Assembly: GCA_021286965.1 (NCBI GenBank) | Contig: JAJTBK010000559.1 | Span: 1 to 12,928, forward strand | Reading direction: 5' to 3' | Length of the DNA: 12,928 nt | Source: Comamonadaceae bacterium | GTDB lineage: Bacteria; Pseudomonadota; Gammaproteobacteria; Burkholderiales; Burkholderiaceae_C | Shown here: positions 5,793 through 11,972 of the stretch, piece after piece | Layout of the letters: each line of letters opens with the position of its first letter | How positions within the stretch are numbered: position 1 is the first letter of the stretch | The notes under the pieces: generated by a model | What the model was told of the DNA's origin: nothing | The model's database searches: none | The model's input: only the letters and a program-made list of their open reading frames with translations | Made by a program: the position numbers and the translations under genes

Positions 5793-7040
5793 ATGAATTC
5801 CCCCACCCCCGATACCCGTTGGCGTGAGGACGCACGCACCATCGCCCTCGTCGGCCTGGCCCATGGCTCCTCGCACTTCTTTCACCTGCTGCTGCCGCCG
5901 CTGTTCCCGTTTCTGATCGCCGAGTTTGGCTACAGCTACGCCGAGCTGGGGCTGCTGCTGACGGTGTTCTTCGTCCTCTCCGGCGTCGGCCAGATGCTGG
6001 CGGGGTTCATCGTCGATCGCGTCGGCGCGCGTCCGGTGCTGCTGGGCGCCCTGGGCTGCTTCGTGCTCGCCGGCGTGGCCGCCAGCAGCGCCAGCGGCTA
6101 CACCGGCCTGGTGCTGGCGGCGGCGCTGGCGGGGCTGGGCAACGCGCCGTTTCACCCGGCGGACTTCACCATCTTGAACCACCGCATCGCCCCGCAGCGC
6201 CTGGGCCATGGCTTTGCCGTGCACGGCATCTCGGGCAACCTGGGCTGGGCGCTGGCGCCGGTGTTCATGGCCGGGCTCACCGCCGCCACCGGCTCCTGGC
6301 GCCTGGCCTGTCTGGGCGGCGCGCTGCTGGCGCTGGCCGTGCTGCTGCTGCTGTGGTGGCAGCGTGCGGCGCTGGACGACCGCCAGGGCCTACCAGCGCC
6401 GCAGGCCGCCGCGCAGCCGGCCCCGAAGGGTGACCGGCCCGAGCACCCGCTGGCGTTTTTGCGCCTGCCCTCGGTCTGGCTGTGCTTTTCGTTTTTCTTC
6501 TGGAGCACCTGCTCGCTCAGCGCCATCCAGAGCTTTGCCGGCCCGGCGCTGCACCAGCTGTACGCCGTGCCGCTGGCGCAGACGGCGCTGGTCGTCACCG
6601 GCTACATGCTGTGCGGCGCGGCGGGCATGGTGCTGGGTGGGTTTTTGGTGGTACGCGTGCAGCGGCTGGAAAAAACCATTTCCCTGTGCCTGCTGGCCTC
6701 GGCGGCGTTGCTGCTGCTCGTGGGCCTGGGGGGGCTGCCGGGGCCGCTGGCCCTGGGGCTGACGGTGCTCGCCGGCGCCGGCATCGGCATCGCCGGGCCC
6801 TCGCGCGACATGCTCATCAAGCGCGCGGCGCCACCCGGGGCCACCGGGCGTGTGTATGGCACGGTGTATTCGGGGCTGGATTTGGGCTTTAGCGTGGCCG
6901 CGCCGGTGTTTGGCGCCCTGCTCGATGCGGGCGCCACCGCCGGCGTGTTCTACGGCGCGGCGCTGGCGCTGGTGTTGAGCGTGGCCAGCGCTGCCCTGGT
7001 CGGCCTGGGTGTGGCCGCGCGCCGCACGGCGCTGGCATGA
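5793..7040 (+). CDS. MFS transporter, possibly of the fosmidomycin-resistance (Fsr) type
   Basis: The predicted inner-membrane protein has 415 residues and about 12 hydrophobic segments in two halves. They are separated by a polar loop with QGLPAPQAAAQPAPKGDRPE near 200-220. The first helix carries HGSSHFFHLLLPPLFPFL, followed by EFGYSYAELGLLLTVF and the loop 2-3 MFS signature GFIVDRVGARPVLL. The first-helix His pattern and the LPPLFPFLI stretch recall the Fsr family of drug exporters, but substrate cannot be assigned from this. I used ATG 5793 rather than the upstream GTG 5763, since homologous helix content starts soon after it; no Shine-Dalgarno precedes it. Its stop overlaps the next start as ATGA, so translation of the phosphoesterase is probably coupled. 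Transporter class is firm, subfamily tentative. Confidence 0.82.
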   Translation: MNSPTPDTRWREDARTIALVGLAHGSSHFFHLLLPPLFPFLIAEFGYSYAELGLLLTVFFVLSGVGQMLAGFIVDRVGARPVLLGALGCFVLAGVAASSASGYTGLVLAAALAGLGNAPFHPADFTILNHRIAPQRLGHGFAVHGISGNLGWALAPVFMAGLTAATGSWRLACLGGALLALAVLLLLWWQRAALDDRQGLPAPQAAAQPAPKGDRPEHPLAFLRLPSVWLCFSFFFWSTCSLSAIQSFAGPALHQLYAVPLAQTALVVTGYMLCGAAGMVLGGFLVVRVQRLEKTISLCLLASAALLLLVGLGGLPGPLALGLTVLAGAGIGIAGPSRDMLIKRAAPPGATGRVYGTVYSGLDLGFSVAAPVFGALLDAGATAGVFYGAALALVLSVASAALVGLGVAARRTALA

Positions 7041-7864
7041 AGATCCAGCTCCTGTCCGATCTGCACCTGGAGGTGCACCCGCAGTTCCAACCCCAGCCGG
7101 CGCCGGGCGCCGATGTGCTGGTGCTGGCCGGCGATATCGGCTCTTACCAGGCCGGCTCGCTCCTGGCCGATGAGGACTTTGGCCTGGCGCGCTTTTCGCC
7201 GCTGCCGCCGAGCGCCGGCGGTGCCGGCTGGCCGACGCCGGTGCTGTTCGTGCCCGGCAACCACGAGTACGACGCGCAGGACTTCGACGCCGCGCACGCG
7301 CGCCTGCAGGCCGTGTGCCAGCGCCTGGGCATCCACTGGCTGGAGCGGCAGGAGCTGGTGCTGCAGGGCGTGCGCTTCATCGGCACCACGCTGTGGAGCG
7401 ACTTTGACGCCCTGGCGCAGCACCGGGGCCTGCAGCGCCCCGAGCAGCAGCAGGCGCAGCGCGAGAAAGCCTTTCGCGCCGCCAACTACTACCTGCGCAA
7501 AACCGGCGGCACGCGCAACGGCCTGCCTTTTTTGGCGCCTGAAGTGCGCGCCCAGGCGCTGCAGTACCAGGCCTGGCTGCGCGCCGCCCTGGCCCAGCCC
7601 TTTGCCGGGCCGACGGTGGTGGTGACGCACTTCGCCCCCAGCCTGGCCAGCGCCGACCCGCGCTACGGCCTGGTGCCGGGCACGGCCGGCTTTTGCAACG
7701 CCCTCGATGCACTGCTGGCGCAGGCGCAGCTGTGGCTGCACGGCCATCTCCACACCGCCATCGACTACCAGGCCCAGGGCTGCCGCGTGGTGGCCAACCC
7801 GCTGGGCTACGCGCGCAAGGGCGAGCAGGGCGGCTTTGCGCCGCAGCAATGCCTGAGCATCTGA
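7037..7864 (+). CDS. Calcineurin-like metallophosphoesterase
   Basis: The 275-residue protein carries the complete dimetal phosphoesterase motif set in order: SDLHLE with D8 and H10, GDI with D33, PGNHE with N75 and H76, THFAP with H198, and GHLH with H237 and H239. These residues coordinate two metal ions and the phosphate. Length and motif spacing fit the single-domain calcineurin-like family. There is no signal peptide, so it should be cytoplasmic. The substrate is not evident: cyclic nucleotides, nucleic acid ends and small phosphodiesters are all possible for this superfamily. The start codon overlaps the MFS stop by four bases, so the two form a translationally coupled pair. Whether they share a pathway is not shown by the sequence. 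Confidence 0.85.
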   Translation: MKIQLLSDLHLEVHPQFQPQPAPGADVLVLAGDIGSYQAGSLLADEDFGLARFSPLPPSAGGAGWPTPVLFVPGNHEYDAQDFDAAHARLQAVCQRLGIHWLERQELVLQGVRFIGTTLWSDFDALAQHRGLQRPEQQQAQREKAFRAANYYLRKTGGTRNGLPFLAPEVRAQALQYQAWLRAALAQPFAGPTVVVTHFAPSLASADPRYGLVPGTAGFCNALDALLAQAQLWLHGHLHTAIDYQAQGCRVVANPLGYARKGEQGGFAPQQCLSI

Positions 7865-7867
7865 CTG

Positions 7868-7888
7868 CGCCGGCGGGTGTTGCCGGCG
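7868..7888 (+). other. GC-rich hairpin after the metallophosphoesterase gene
   Basis: CGCCGGC (7868-7874) and GCCGGCG (7882-7888) form a perfect 7-bp stem with a 7-nt loop, starting four bases after the TGA. No T-run follows, so it is at most a weak or Rho-assisted terminator. It separates the transporter/phosphoesterase pair from the stress-protein gene. Confidence 0.4.
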
Positions 7889-7934
7889 TGGTGGCGGGCT
7901 ACCATCGCAGCTTCACCCTTGAAGGAGTACGCGC

Positions 7935-8357
7935 ATGAAAGTCCTGTTGGCCATCGACGGCAGTCCCTACACCAAGAAAATGCTGGCCTACCTGAGCACC
8001 CACGAGGAGTTGATCGCCGGCACGCACCAGTTCACCGCCCTGACGGTGCAGCCGCCGCTGCCCCCGCGCGCGCGCGCCGCCCTGGGCAAGGCGGTGGTGG
8101 AGCAGTACTACGCCGAGCAGGGCGAAAAAGTGCTGGCGCCGGTGTCCAAGTACCTGGAGCGCCACAAGGTGGCGTTCACGCCGCAGATCAAGGTCGGCGC
8201 CGCCGGCGAGACCATCGCCAAGGTGGCCACCGAGGGCGAGTTCGACCTCATCGTCATGGGCACGCAAGGCCACGGCGCGCTCGGCAAGCTGGTCATGGGC
8301 TCGGTCAGTACCCAGGTGCTGGCCAGCTGCCAGGTGCCGGTGCTGCTGGTGCGCTGA
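7935..8357 (+). CDS. Universal stress protein, UspA family
   Basis: The 140-residue protein is a single Usp domain of normal length. It begins KVLLAIDGSPYT, with D8 at the nucleotide-binding first strand, and has the ATP-binding signature G109-x2-G112-x9-G122-S123 (MGTQGHG...MGSVS). It ends with the typical strand VPVLLVR. It therefore belongs to the ATP-binding Usp group, which form homodimers and respond to stress and energy state. A clear Shine-Dalgarno GAAGGAG lies at 7921-7927, and TACCAT at 7900-7905 may be a -10. The 70-bp gap after the phosphoesterase contains a hairpin, so it probably has its own promoter. Its stop codon abuts the stop of the convergent LysR gene with no gap. The role beyond stress response is unknown. 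Confidence 0.88.
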   Translation: MKVLLAIDGSPYTKKMLAYLSTHEELIAGTHQFTALTVQPPLPPRARAALGKAVVEQYYAEQGEKVLAPVSKYLERHKVAFTPQIKVGAAGETIAKVATEGEFDLIVMGTQGHGALGKLVMGSVSTQVLASCQVPVLLVR

Positions 8358-9281
8358 TCAGGCCGCGTCCAGCACCTGCGCGGCGTGTGCGGTCAGGGCC
8401 CCGGTGAGGGCGTCGAGCAGTGCCGATTGCAGGTTCCAGCAATGCCAGTAAAGCGCAATCGGCAGCGAAAAAGCGGGTGCCAGGTTGACCAGTTCGCCCT
8501 GCGCCAGCGCGCTGCGCGCCAGCAGTTCGGGCACCACGCCCACGCCCCAGCCGGCGCGCACGGCGCGCACCTGGCCTTCGGAGCTGGGCAGGTAGATGTG
8601 GCCCAGCGCCACGCGCGGCAGGCCAAAGCAGCGGGCGATGAATTCGGCCTGCATGTCGTCCTTGCGGTTGTAGGAAAGAAACGGCACGCGGTGGAAGTTG
8701 TGCGCCGTCAGCCCCTGCGGCAGGTGGCGGCGGGCGTAGTCCGGCGCGGCCACGGCGACGTAGTGCATGGCGCCCAGCGGTAGCACCTTGCAGCCGCGCA
8801 GCGCCTGCGCCAGCGTCGTCACGCAGCCGAGCACCTGGCCCGAGCGCAGCCATTCGGGCGTGAAATCCTGGTCGTCGGCAATCACCTCCAGCGGCAGGCC
8901 GTCCTGCACCAGCGGCTGCAGGGCGTCGGGCGCCCAGGTGGCGATGCTGTCGGCGTTGATGGCGATGGCAATGCGCTCGTCCGCGCGCAGGCCGCCGGCG
9001 CCGCCCGGGGTCAGGTCGCGCAGGTCGCGTTCGAGGTCGGCGCGCAGCAGGCGCAGCTGCTGGCTGTGCTTGAGCAGCAGCTGCCCCGCCGGCGTGGCCT
9101 TGAGCGGGCGGCTGCGCACGATGAGCACCGAGCCGACCTGCGCTTCGAGCACGCGCAGGCGCTGCGAGACGGCCGATTGCGTGATGTGCAGGCGCTGCGC
9201 GGCGCGCTCAAAACCGCCTTCTTCGACGATGGCGGCCAGGCATTCGAGGGCGGCGGGGTCGTAGCTGCTCATATTAGTCAT
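8358..9281 (-). CDS. argP: LysR-family regulator, ArgP (IciA) type
   Basis: The 307-residue protein has the LysR winged helix-turn-helix at about 24-43 (FERAAQRLHITQSAVSQRLR) and a type-2 periplasmic-binding-like effector domain. The match to ArgP is specific: FERAAQ-L-ITQSAVSQR, NADSIATW (109-116; E. coli NADSLATW), a DDM motif and a C-terminal ALYWHCW close to E. coli LYWHRF. E. coli ArgP senses lysine and arginine and controls argO, dapB and others. Here it is divergent from dadA, not from an amino acid exporter. The start at 9281 (MTNMSS) and an internal ATG at 9272 are both possible; neither has a Shine-Dalgarno, so the mRNA may be nearly leaderless. Family placement is good; the effector in this organism is inferred. 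Confidence 0.8.
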   Translation of the reverse strand: MTNMSSYDPAALECLAAIVEEGGFERAAQRLHITQSAVSQRLRVLEAQVGSVLIVRSRPLKATPAGQLLLKHSQQLRLLRADLERDLRDLTPGGAGGLRADERIAIAINADSIATWAPDALQPLVQDGLPLEVIADDQDFTPEWLRSGQVLGCVTTLAQALRGCKVLPLGAMHYVAVAAPDYARRHLPQGLTAHNFHRVPFLSYNRKDDMQAEFIARCFGLPRVALGHIYLPSSEGQVRAVRAGWGVGVVPELLARSALAQGELVNLAPAFSLPIALYWHCWNLQSALLDALTGALTAHAAQVLDAA

Positions 9282-9287
9282 TCTGAT

Positions 9288-9331
9288 GAGATGGCAAAGA
9301 GTTTAATTTCTCTTTTTAAAAAAACCATCTC
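9288..9331. promoter_or_regulatory. Divergent argP/dadA control region with two inverted repeats
   Basis: The 67-bp region between the two divergent starts (9282-9348) is strikingly AT-rich. It contains AAAGAG (9296-9301) and CTCTTT (9310-9315) around an 8-bp AT spacer. A wider pair, GAGATGG (9288-9294) and CCATCTC (9325-9331), lies around them on a different centre. Interrupted dyads of this kind are typical LysR binding sites. This is the likely operator for autoregulation and for control of dadA. Confidence 0.5.
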
Positions 9332-9348
9332 GGCGCACACTGCGCGGC

Positions 9349-10686
9349 ATGAAAACCATTGTCCTGGGCGCCGGCATCATCGGCATCAGCACCGCCTGGC
9401 ATTTGCGCGAGCGCGGCCACGAGGTCACCGTCATCGACCGCCAGCCGGACGCGGCGCTGGAGACGAGTTTTGCCAACGCGGCGCAAATCTCGGTCAGCTA
9501 CTGCGAGCCCTGGGCGAACCGCCAGGCGCCGTGGAAAGCGCTCAAGTGGATGTTCGACAAGGAGGCGCCGCTGCTGTGGCGCCCGCACTTGGACGCGCAG
9601 CAGTGGCGCTGGTGCCTGCAGTTTCTGGCGCAGTGCAACGACGCTGCGTTCGAGCGCAACGTGGCGCAGATCGTCGCCCTGGGCGCCTACAGCCACCAGG
9701 CGCACAAGGCGCTGGTGCAGCAGCTGGGCATCGACTACCACCGCCTCGAGCGCGGCATTGCGCATTTCTATACCGACCAGCAATCCTTCGAGGACGCCGC
9801 GCAGGCCGTTGAAGTGATGCGCCGCTACGGCGTGCAGCGGCGCGTCGTCTCGCGCGAGGAGCTGTTCCAGATCGAGCCCGCCTTCCAGGCCTACGGCGCG
9901 CACATCACCGGCGGCACCTACACCCGCAGCGACGAGAGCGGCGACGCGCGCGAGTTCACCCAGCAGCTGGCGCGCCACTGCGCCGCGCAGGGCGTGGAGT
10001 TTCTCTACGGCCAGGCCGTGCAGCGGTTGCACAAAGACGGTAATGCTATTAAATCTGTAGCTGTTCGCGCAGTCTCAGAAAGCGCTAGCGGCCAAAAAGA
10101 GCAGATATTGCAGGCCGACGCCGTGGTCGTCGCCTGCGGCAGCTACAGCGCGCCGCTGCTGCGCAGCGTGGGCGTGGACGTGCCGATCTACCCCGGCAAG
10201 GGCTACAGCGCCACCTTCCCCATCCTGCGCCCGGAGGCGGCGCCCGTGGTTTCGGCGATTGACGACGGCAAGAAGATTGCCATGAGCCGCCTGGGCAACT
10301 TCCTGCGCGTGGCCGGCACCATCGAGCTCAACGGCTGGGGCATGGACCTGGACAGCCCCCTGGGGCGCGCGCGCTGCCACATGCTGTCGCGGCGCATCGA
10401 AACCATCCTGCCCGGCGTCTGCGACACGCGCACGCCCGAGGAGGGCGGCAACCCGCAGTACTGGATGGGCCTGCGCCCGGCAACGCCGACCAACATTCCC
10501 TTCATCGGCCAGACCCGCGTCGCCGGCCTGTGGCTCAACGCCGGCCACGGCACCCTGGGCTGGACGCACGGCGCCGGCTCGGGCAAGGCGCTGGCCGAGC
10601 TCATCAGCGGCGAGCGCCCGGCGATGGCGTTCGACTTCCTGGGCGAGGGCCGCCAGCGCCAGTACCGTCCGGTGGCCGCAGCCTGA
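9349..10686 (+). CDS. dadA: D-amino acid dehydrogenase, DadA-type FAD oxidoreductase
   Basis: DadA is a membrane-associated flavoenzyme that oxidises D-amino acids such as D-alanine to 2-oxo acids, passing electrons to the respiratory chain. The 445-residue protein has the FAD-binding G7-A-G-I-I-G12 loop with D30 at the end of the second strand, the DadA signature ETSFANAAQIS (38-48), CGSYSAPLL and YPGKGYS in the middle, and NAGHGTLGWTHGAGSG near the C-terminus. Residues 233-252 are encoded by a repeat element with A/T-ending codons unlike the rest of the gene. They lie in a loop where E. coli DadA (432 residues) is shorter. The frame is open throughout. The ATG lies 17 bp after the CCATCTC arm of the divergent operator, and no clear Shine-Dalgarno was found. 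A terminator follows. Confidence 0.87.
   Translation: MKTIVLGAGIIGISTAWHLRERGHEVTVIDRQPDAALETSFANAAQISVSYCEPWANRQAPWKALKWMFDKEAPLLWRPHLDAQQWRWCLQFLAQCNDAAFERNVAQIVALGAYSHQAHKALVQQLGIDYHRLERGIAHFYTDQQSFEDAAQAVEVMRRYGVQRRVVSREELFQIEPAFQAYGAHITGGTYTRSDESGDAREFTQQLARHCAAQGVEFLYGQAVQRLHKDGNAIKSVAVRAVSESASGQKEQILQADAVVVACGSYSAPLLRSVGVDVPIYPGKGYSATFPILRPEAAPVVSAIDDGKKIAMSRLGNFLRVAGTIELNGWGMDLDSPLGRARCHMLSRRIETILPGVCDTRTPEEGGNPQYWMGLRPATPTNIPFIGQTRVAGLWLNAGHGTLGWTHGAGSGKALAELISGERPAMAFDFLGEGRQRQYRPVAAA
10045..10100. repeat. Palindromic repeat copy embedded in the dadA reading frame
   Basis: GCTATTAAA (10045-10053), TAGCT (10058-10062), GCGC (10067-10070 and 10082-10085) and CTAG (10085-10088) appear at the same offsets as in the intergenic copy at 5691. 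CTAG is at offset 40 in both; by eye, 26 of 44 bases are identical without gaps, and the arms match best. The segment keeps the frame and encodes about 20 residues (AIKSVAVRAVSESASGQKEQ). Its codons GCT, ATT, TCT, GTA, GTT, GCA and TCA contrast with the G/C-ending codons on either side. Confidence 0.6.
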
Positions 10687-10705
10687 TGGCACTGGCGGGA
10701 TCAGC

Positions 10706-10749
10706 GCCCGCCGCCCCAGGCACGGTTCGGGGCGCCGGGCTTATTTTTT
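10706..10749 (+). terminator. Intrinsic terminator of dadA, overlapping the 3' end of the antisense lipoprotein gene
   Basis: The arm at 10706-10717 (GCCCGCCGCCCC) pairs with 10729-10740 (GGGGCGCCGGGC) over 12 bp with one mismatch, around an 11-nt loop. TTATTTTTT follows at 10741-10749. The T tract is also the stop codon and final lysine codons of the lipoprotein gene on the other strand. In the minus direction no T-run follows the stem, so termination is probably one-way. Confidence 0.75.
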
Positions 10750-11022
10750 CTTTTCCAGGCGGATGCCCATGGGGCCTTTGATGGAGCCGTCGTCCTGCAG
10801 CGTCAGCACCAGGTTGCCGCCGGGGGTGACGAGCTTGACCTTGTTGTCCTCGACCTCGTACTTCATCTCCACCTCCATGCCCATCACGGTTTGCACCACC
10901 TTGCCGCCGGACTTGAATTCCAGCTCCATCCCGGGGCCGCTGTAGGTGCCGCTGACCTTGGCGCCGCAGGCGGCCAGGGCGAGCAGGGCGGCGAGGGCCA
11001 GAACATGGTGTACGCGCTTCAT
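10741..11022 (-). CDS. Small predicted lipoprotein of unknown function
   Basis: The predicted protein has 93 residues. I chose ATG 11022 because a perfect AAGGAGGT lies at 11027-11034, five bases upstream; an in-frame GTG at 11037 would place this site inside the coding region. The signal peptide ends in the lipobox LAAC (Cys19), followed by Gly, so outer-membrane sorting is expected. The mature part is a short beta-rich domain: GTYSGPGMELEFKSGGKVV, MEVEMKYEVEDNKVKLV, NLVLTLQDDGSIKGPMG, then a Lys-rich end. The alternating strand pattern with Gly turns looks like a small beta-sheet or lipocalin-like fragment. I do not recognise the family. It is flanked by the dadA terminator and a divergent flavin reductase, and is probably transcribed alone. 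Confidence 0.72.
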   Translation of the reverse strand: MKRVHHVLALAALLALAACGAKVSGTYSGPGMELEFKSGGKVVQTVMGMEVEMKYEVEDNKVKLVTPGGNLVLTLQDDGSIKGPMGIRLEKKK

Positions 11023-11084
11023 ACTTACCTCCTTCACTCTCTGGTTAAAAAATCCTGGGCCGGGCCGTGCCGGTGGGGCAGGGC

Positions 11085-11090
11085 GATAAT
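11085..11090 (+). promoter_or_regulatory. Probable -10 element of the flavin reductase gene
   Basis: GATAAT is close to the -10 consensus in an otherwise GC-rich stretch. No convincing -35 lies 16-18 bp upstream. If used, transcription would start near 11096-11098, which excludes the GTG starts at 11067 and 11073. Confidence 0.4.
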
Positions 11091-11120
11091 CGGGCGCCCT
11101 GTTTGCTGCCCACCACCGTC

Positions 11121-11675
11121 TTGAGCCCCTCCGCCTTGAAGCCTGCCGCCGCCACCGTTTTTTCTGCCCGCCAGTTCCGCGCTGCGCTGGGCATGTTTGC
11201 CACCGGGGTGACCATCGTCACCGCGCGCGGGCCGCAGGGCGAGCCGGTGGGGCTGACGGCCAGCTCGTTCAACTCCGTCTCGCTCACGCCGCCCCTGGTG
11301 CTGTGGAGCCTGGCGCACCAGACCTCGGCACTGCCGGTGTTCCAGGGGGCGACGCATTACGCCATCAACGTGCTGACGGTGGCACAGCGTGCCCTGGCCG
11401 AGCGCTTTGCCATGCGCGGCGTGGACCGCTGGGCGGGCGTGGCGCATCGCCCGGGCGCTGGCGGCGCGCCGTTGCTTGAGGGCGCGGCGGCGGTGTTCGA
11501 GTGCGCCAACCGCAGCCAGTACGTCGAGGGCGACCACACCATCTTCGTCGGCGAGGTGCTGCACTGCACGCACCAAGACGGCAGCAGCCCGCTGCTGTAC
11601 CACGGCGGCATGTTCTACACCGAGCATCCGCTGGGGCAGATCTCGCCGCAGGCGCTGCGTCCGGCGCACAAGTGA
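11121..11675 (+). CDS. Flavin reductase-like domain protein (NAD(P)H:FMN oxidoreductase type)
   Basis: The protein belongs to the flavin reductase-like family, small FMN-binding split-barrel enzymes that reduce flavin for partner monooxygenases or act as stand-alone reductases. Visible motifs are FRAALGMFATGVTIVTA, GLTASSFNSVSLTPPLVLWSL (flavin phosphate-binding loop), AINVLT, and HTIFVGEVL near the end. From TTG 11121 it has 184 residues. The frame is open back to GTG 11067, but that extension crosses the likely -10 GATAAT. No ATG or clear Shine-Dalgarno is present before the domain, so the start is uncertain. The gene is divergent from the small lipoprotein gene, and its TGA directly abuts the minE stop. 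No monooxygenase partner is in the window, so the physiological substrate is open. Confidence 0.8.
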   Translation: MSPSALKPAAATVFSARQFRAALGMFATGVTIVTARGPQGEPVGLTASSFNSVSLTPPLVLWSLAHQTSALPVFQGATHYAINVLTVAQRALAERFAMRGVDRWAGVAHRPGAGGAPLLEGAAAVFECANRSQYVEGDHTIFVGEVLHCTHQDGSSPLLYHGGMFYTEHPLGQISPQALRPAHK

Positions 11676-11966
11676 TCAGCGCAGCGGTGCCGGCGCGCTG
11701 GCGCTGCTGCCCTGCTCGGGCAGCTCGATCTTGACTTCGAGCACCTCCAGGTTGTCCTGGCGCTCGAAGTGCACCTTGAGGTCGCTCGAGTCGATCTTGA
11801 CGTACTTGGAGATCACCGCCATCAGCTCGCGCTGCAGCGCCGGCAGGTAGTCCGGCTGGCTCGGGCTGCGGCCGCTGCGCTCGTGCGCGAGGATGATCTG
11901 CAGCCGCTCCTTGGCGACATGGGCCGATTTTTTCTTCTCGCCCATGAACATGCTCAACAACGACAT
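11676..11966 (-). CDS. minE: Cell-division topological specificity factor MinE
   Basis: MinE stimulates the ATPase of membrane-bound MinD and drives pole-to-pole oscillation, which confines Z-ring formation to mid-cell. The 96-residue protein matches the family throughout: an N-terminal membrane-targeting segment (SLLSMFMG), the MinD-contact helix [12 protein letters not shown] (19-30; E. coli KERLQIIVAERR), [22 protein letters not shown] in the dimerisation domain, and a final strand [13 protein letters not shown] Ser/Ala/Pro tail makes it slightly longer than the 88-residue E. coli protein. Its start lies 6 bp after the minD stop, and a GGGAGG Shine-Dalgarno overlaps the last minD codons, consistent with coupled expression. 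Its stop abuts that of the convergent flavin reductase gene. Confidence 0.93.
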   Translation of the reverse strand: MSLLSMFMGEKKKSAHVAKERLQIILAHERSGRSPSQPDYLPALQRELMAVISKYVKIDSSDLKVHFERQDNLEVLEVKIELPEQGSSASAPAPLR

Positions 11967-11972
11967 GGCTGC

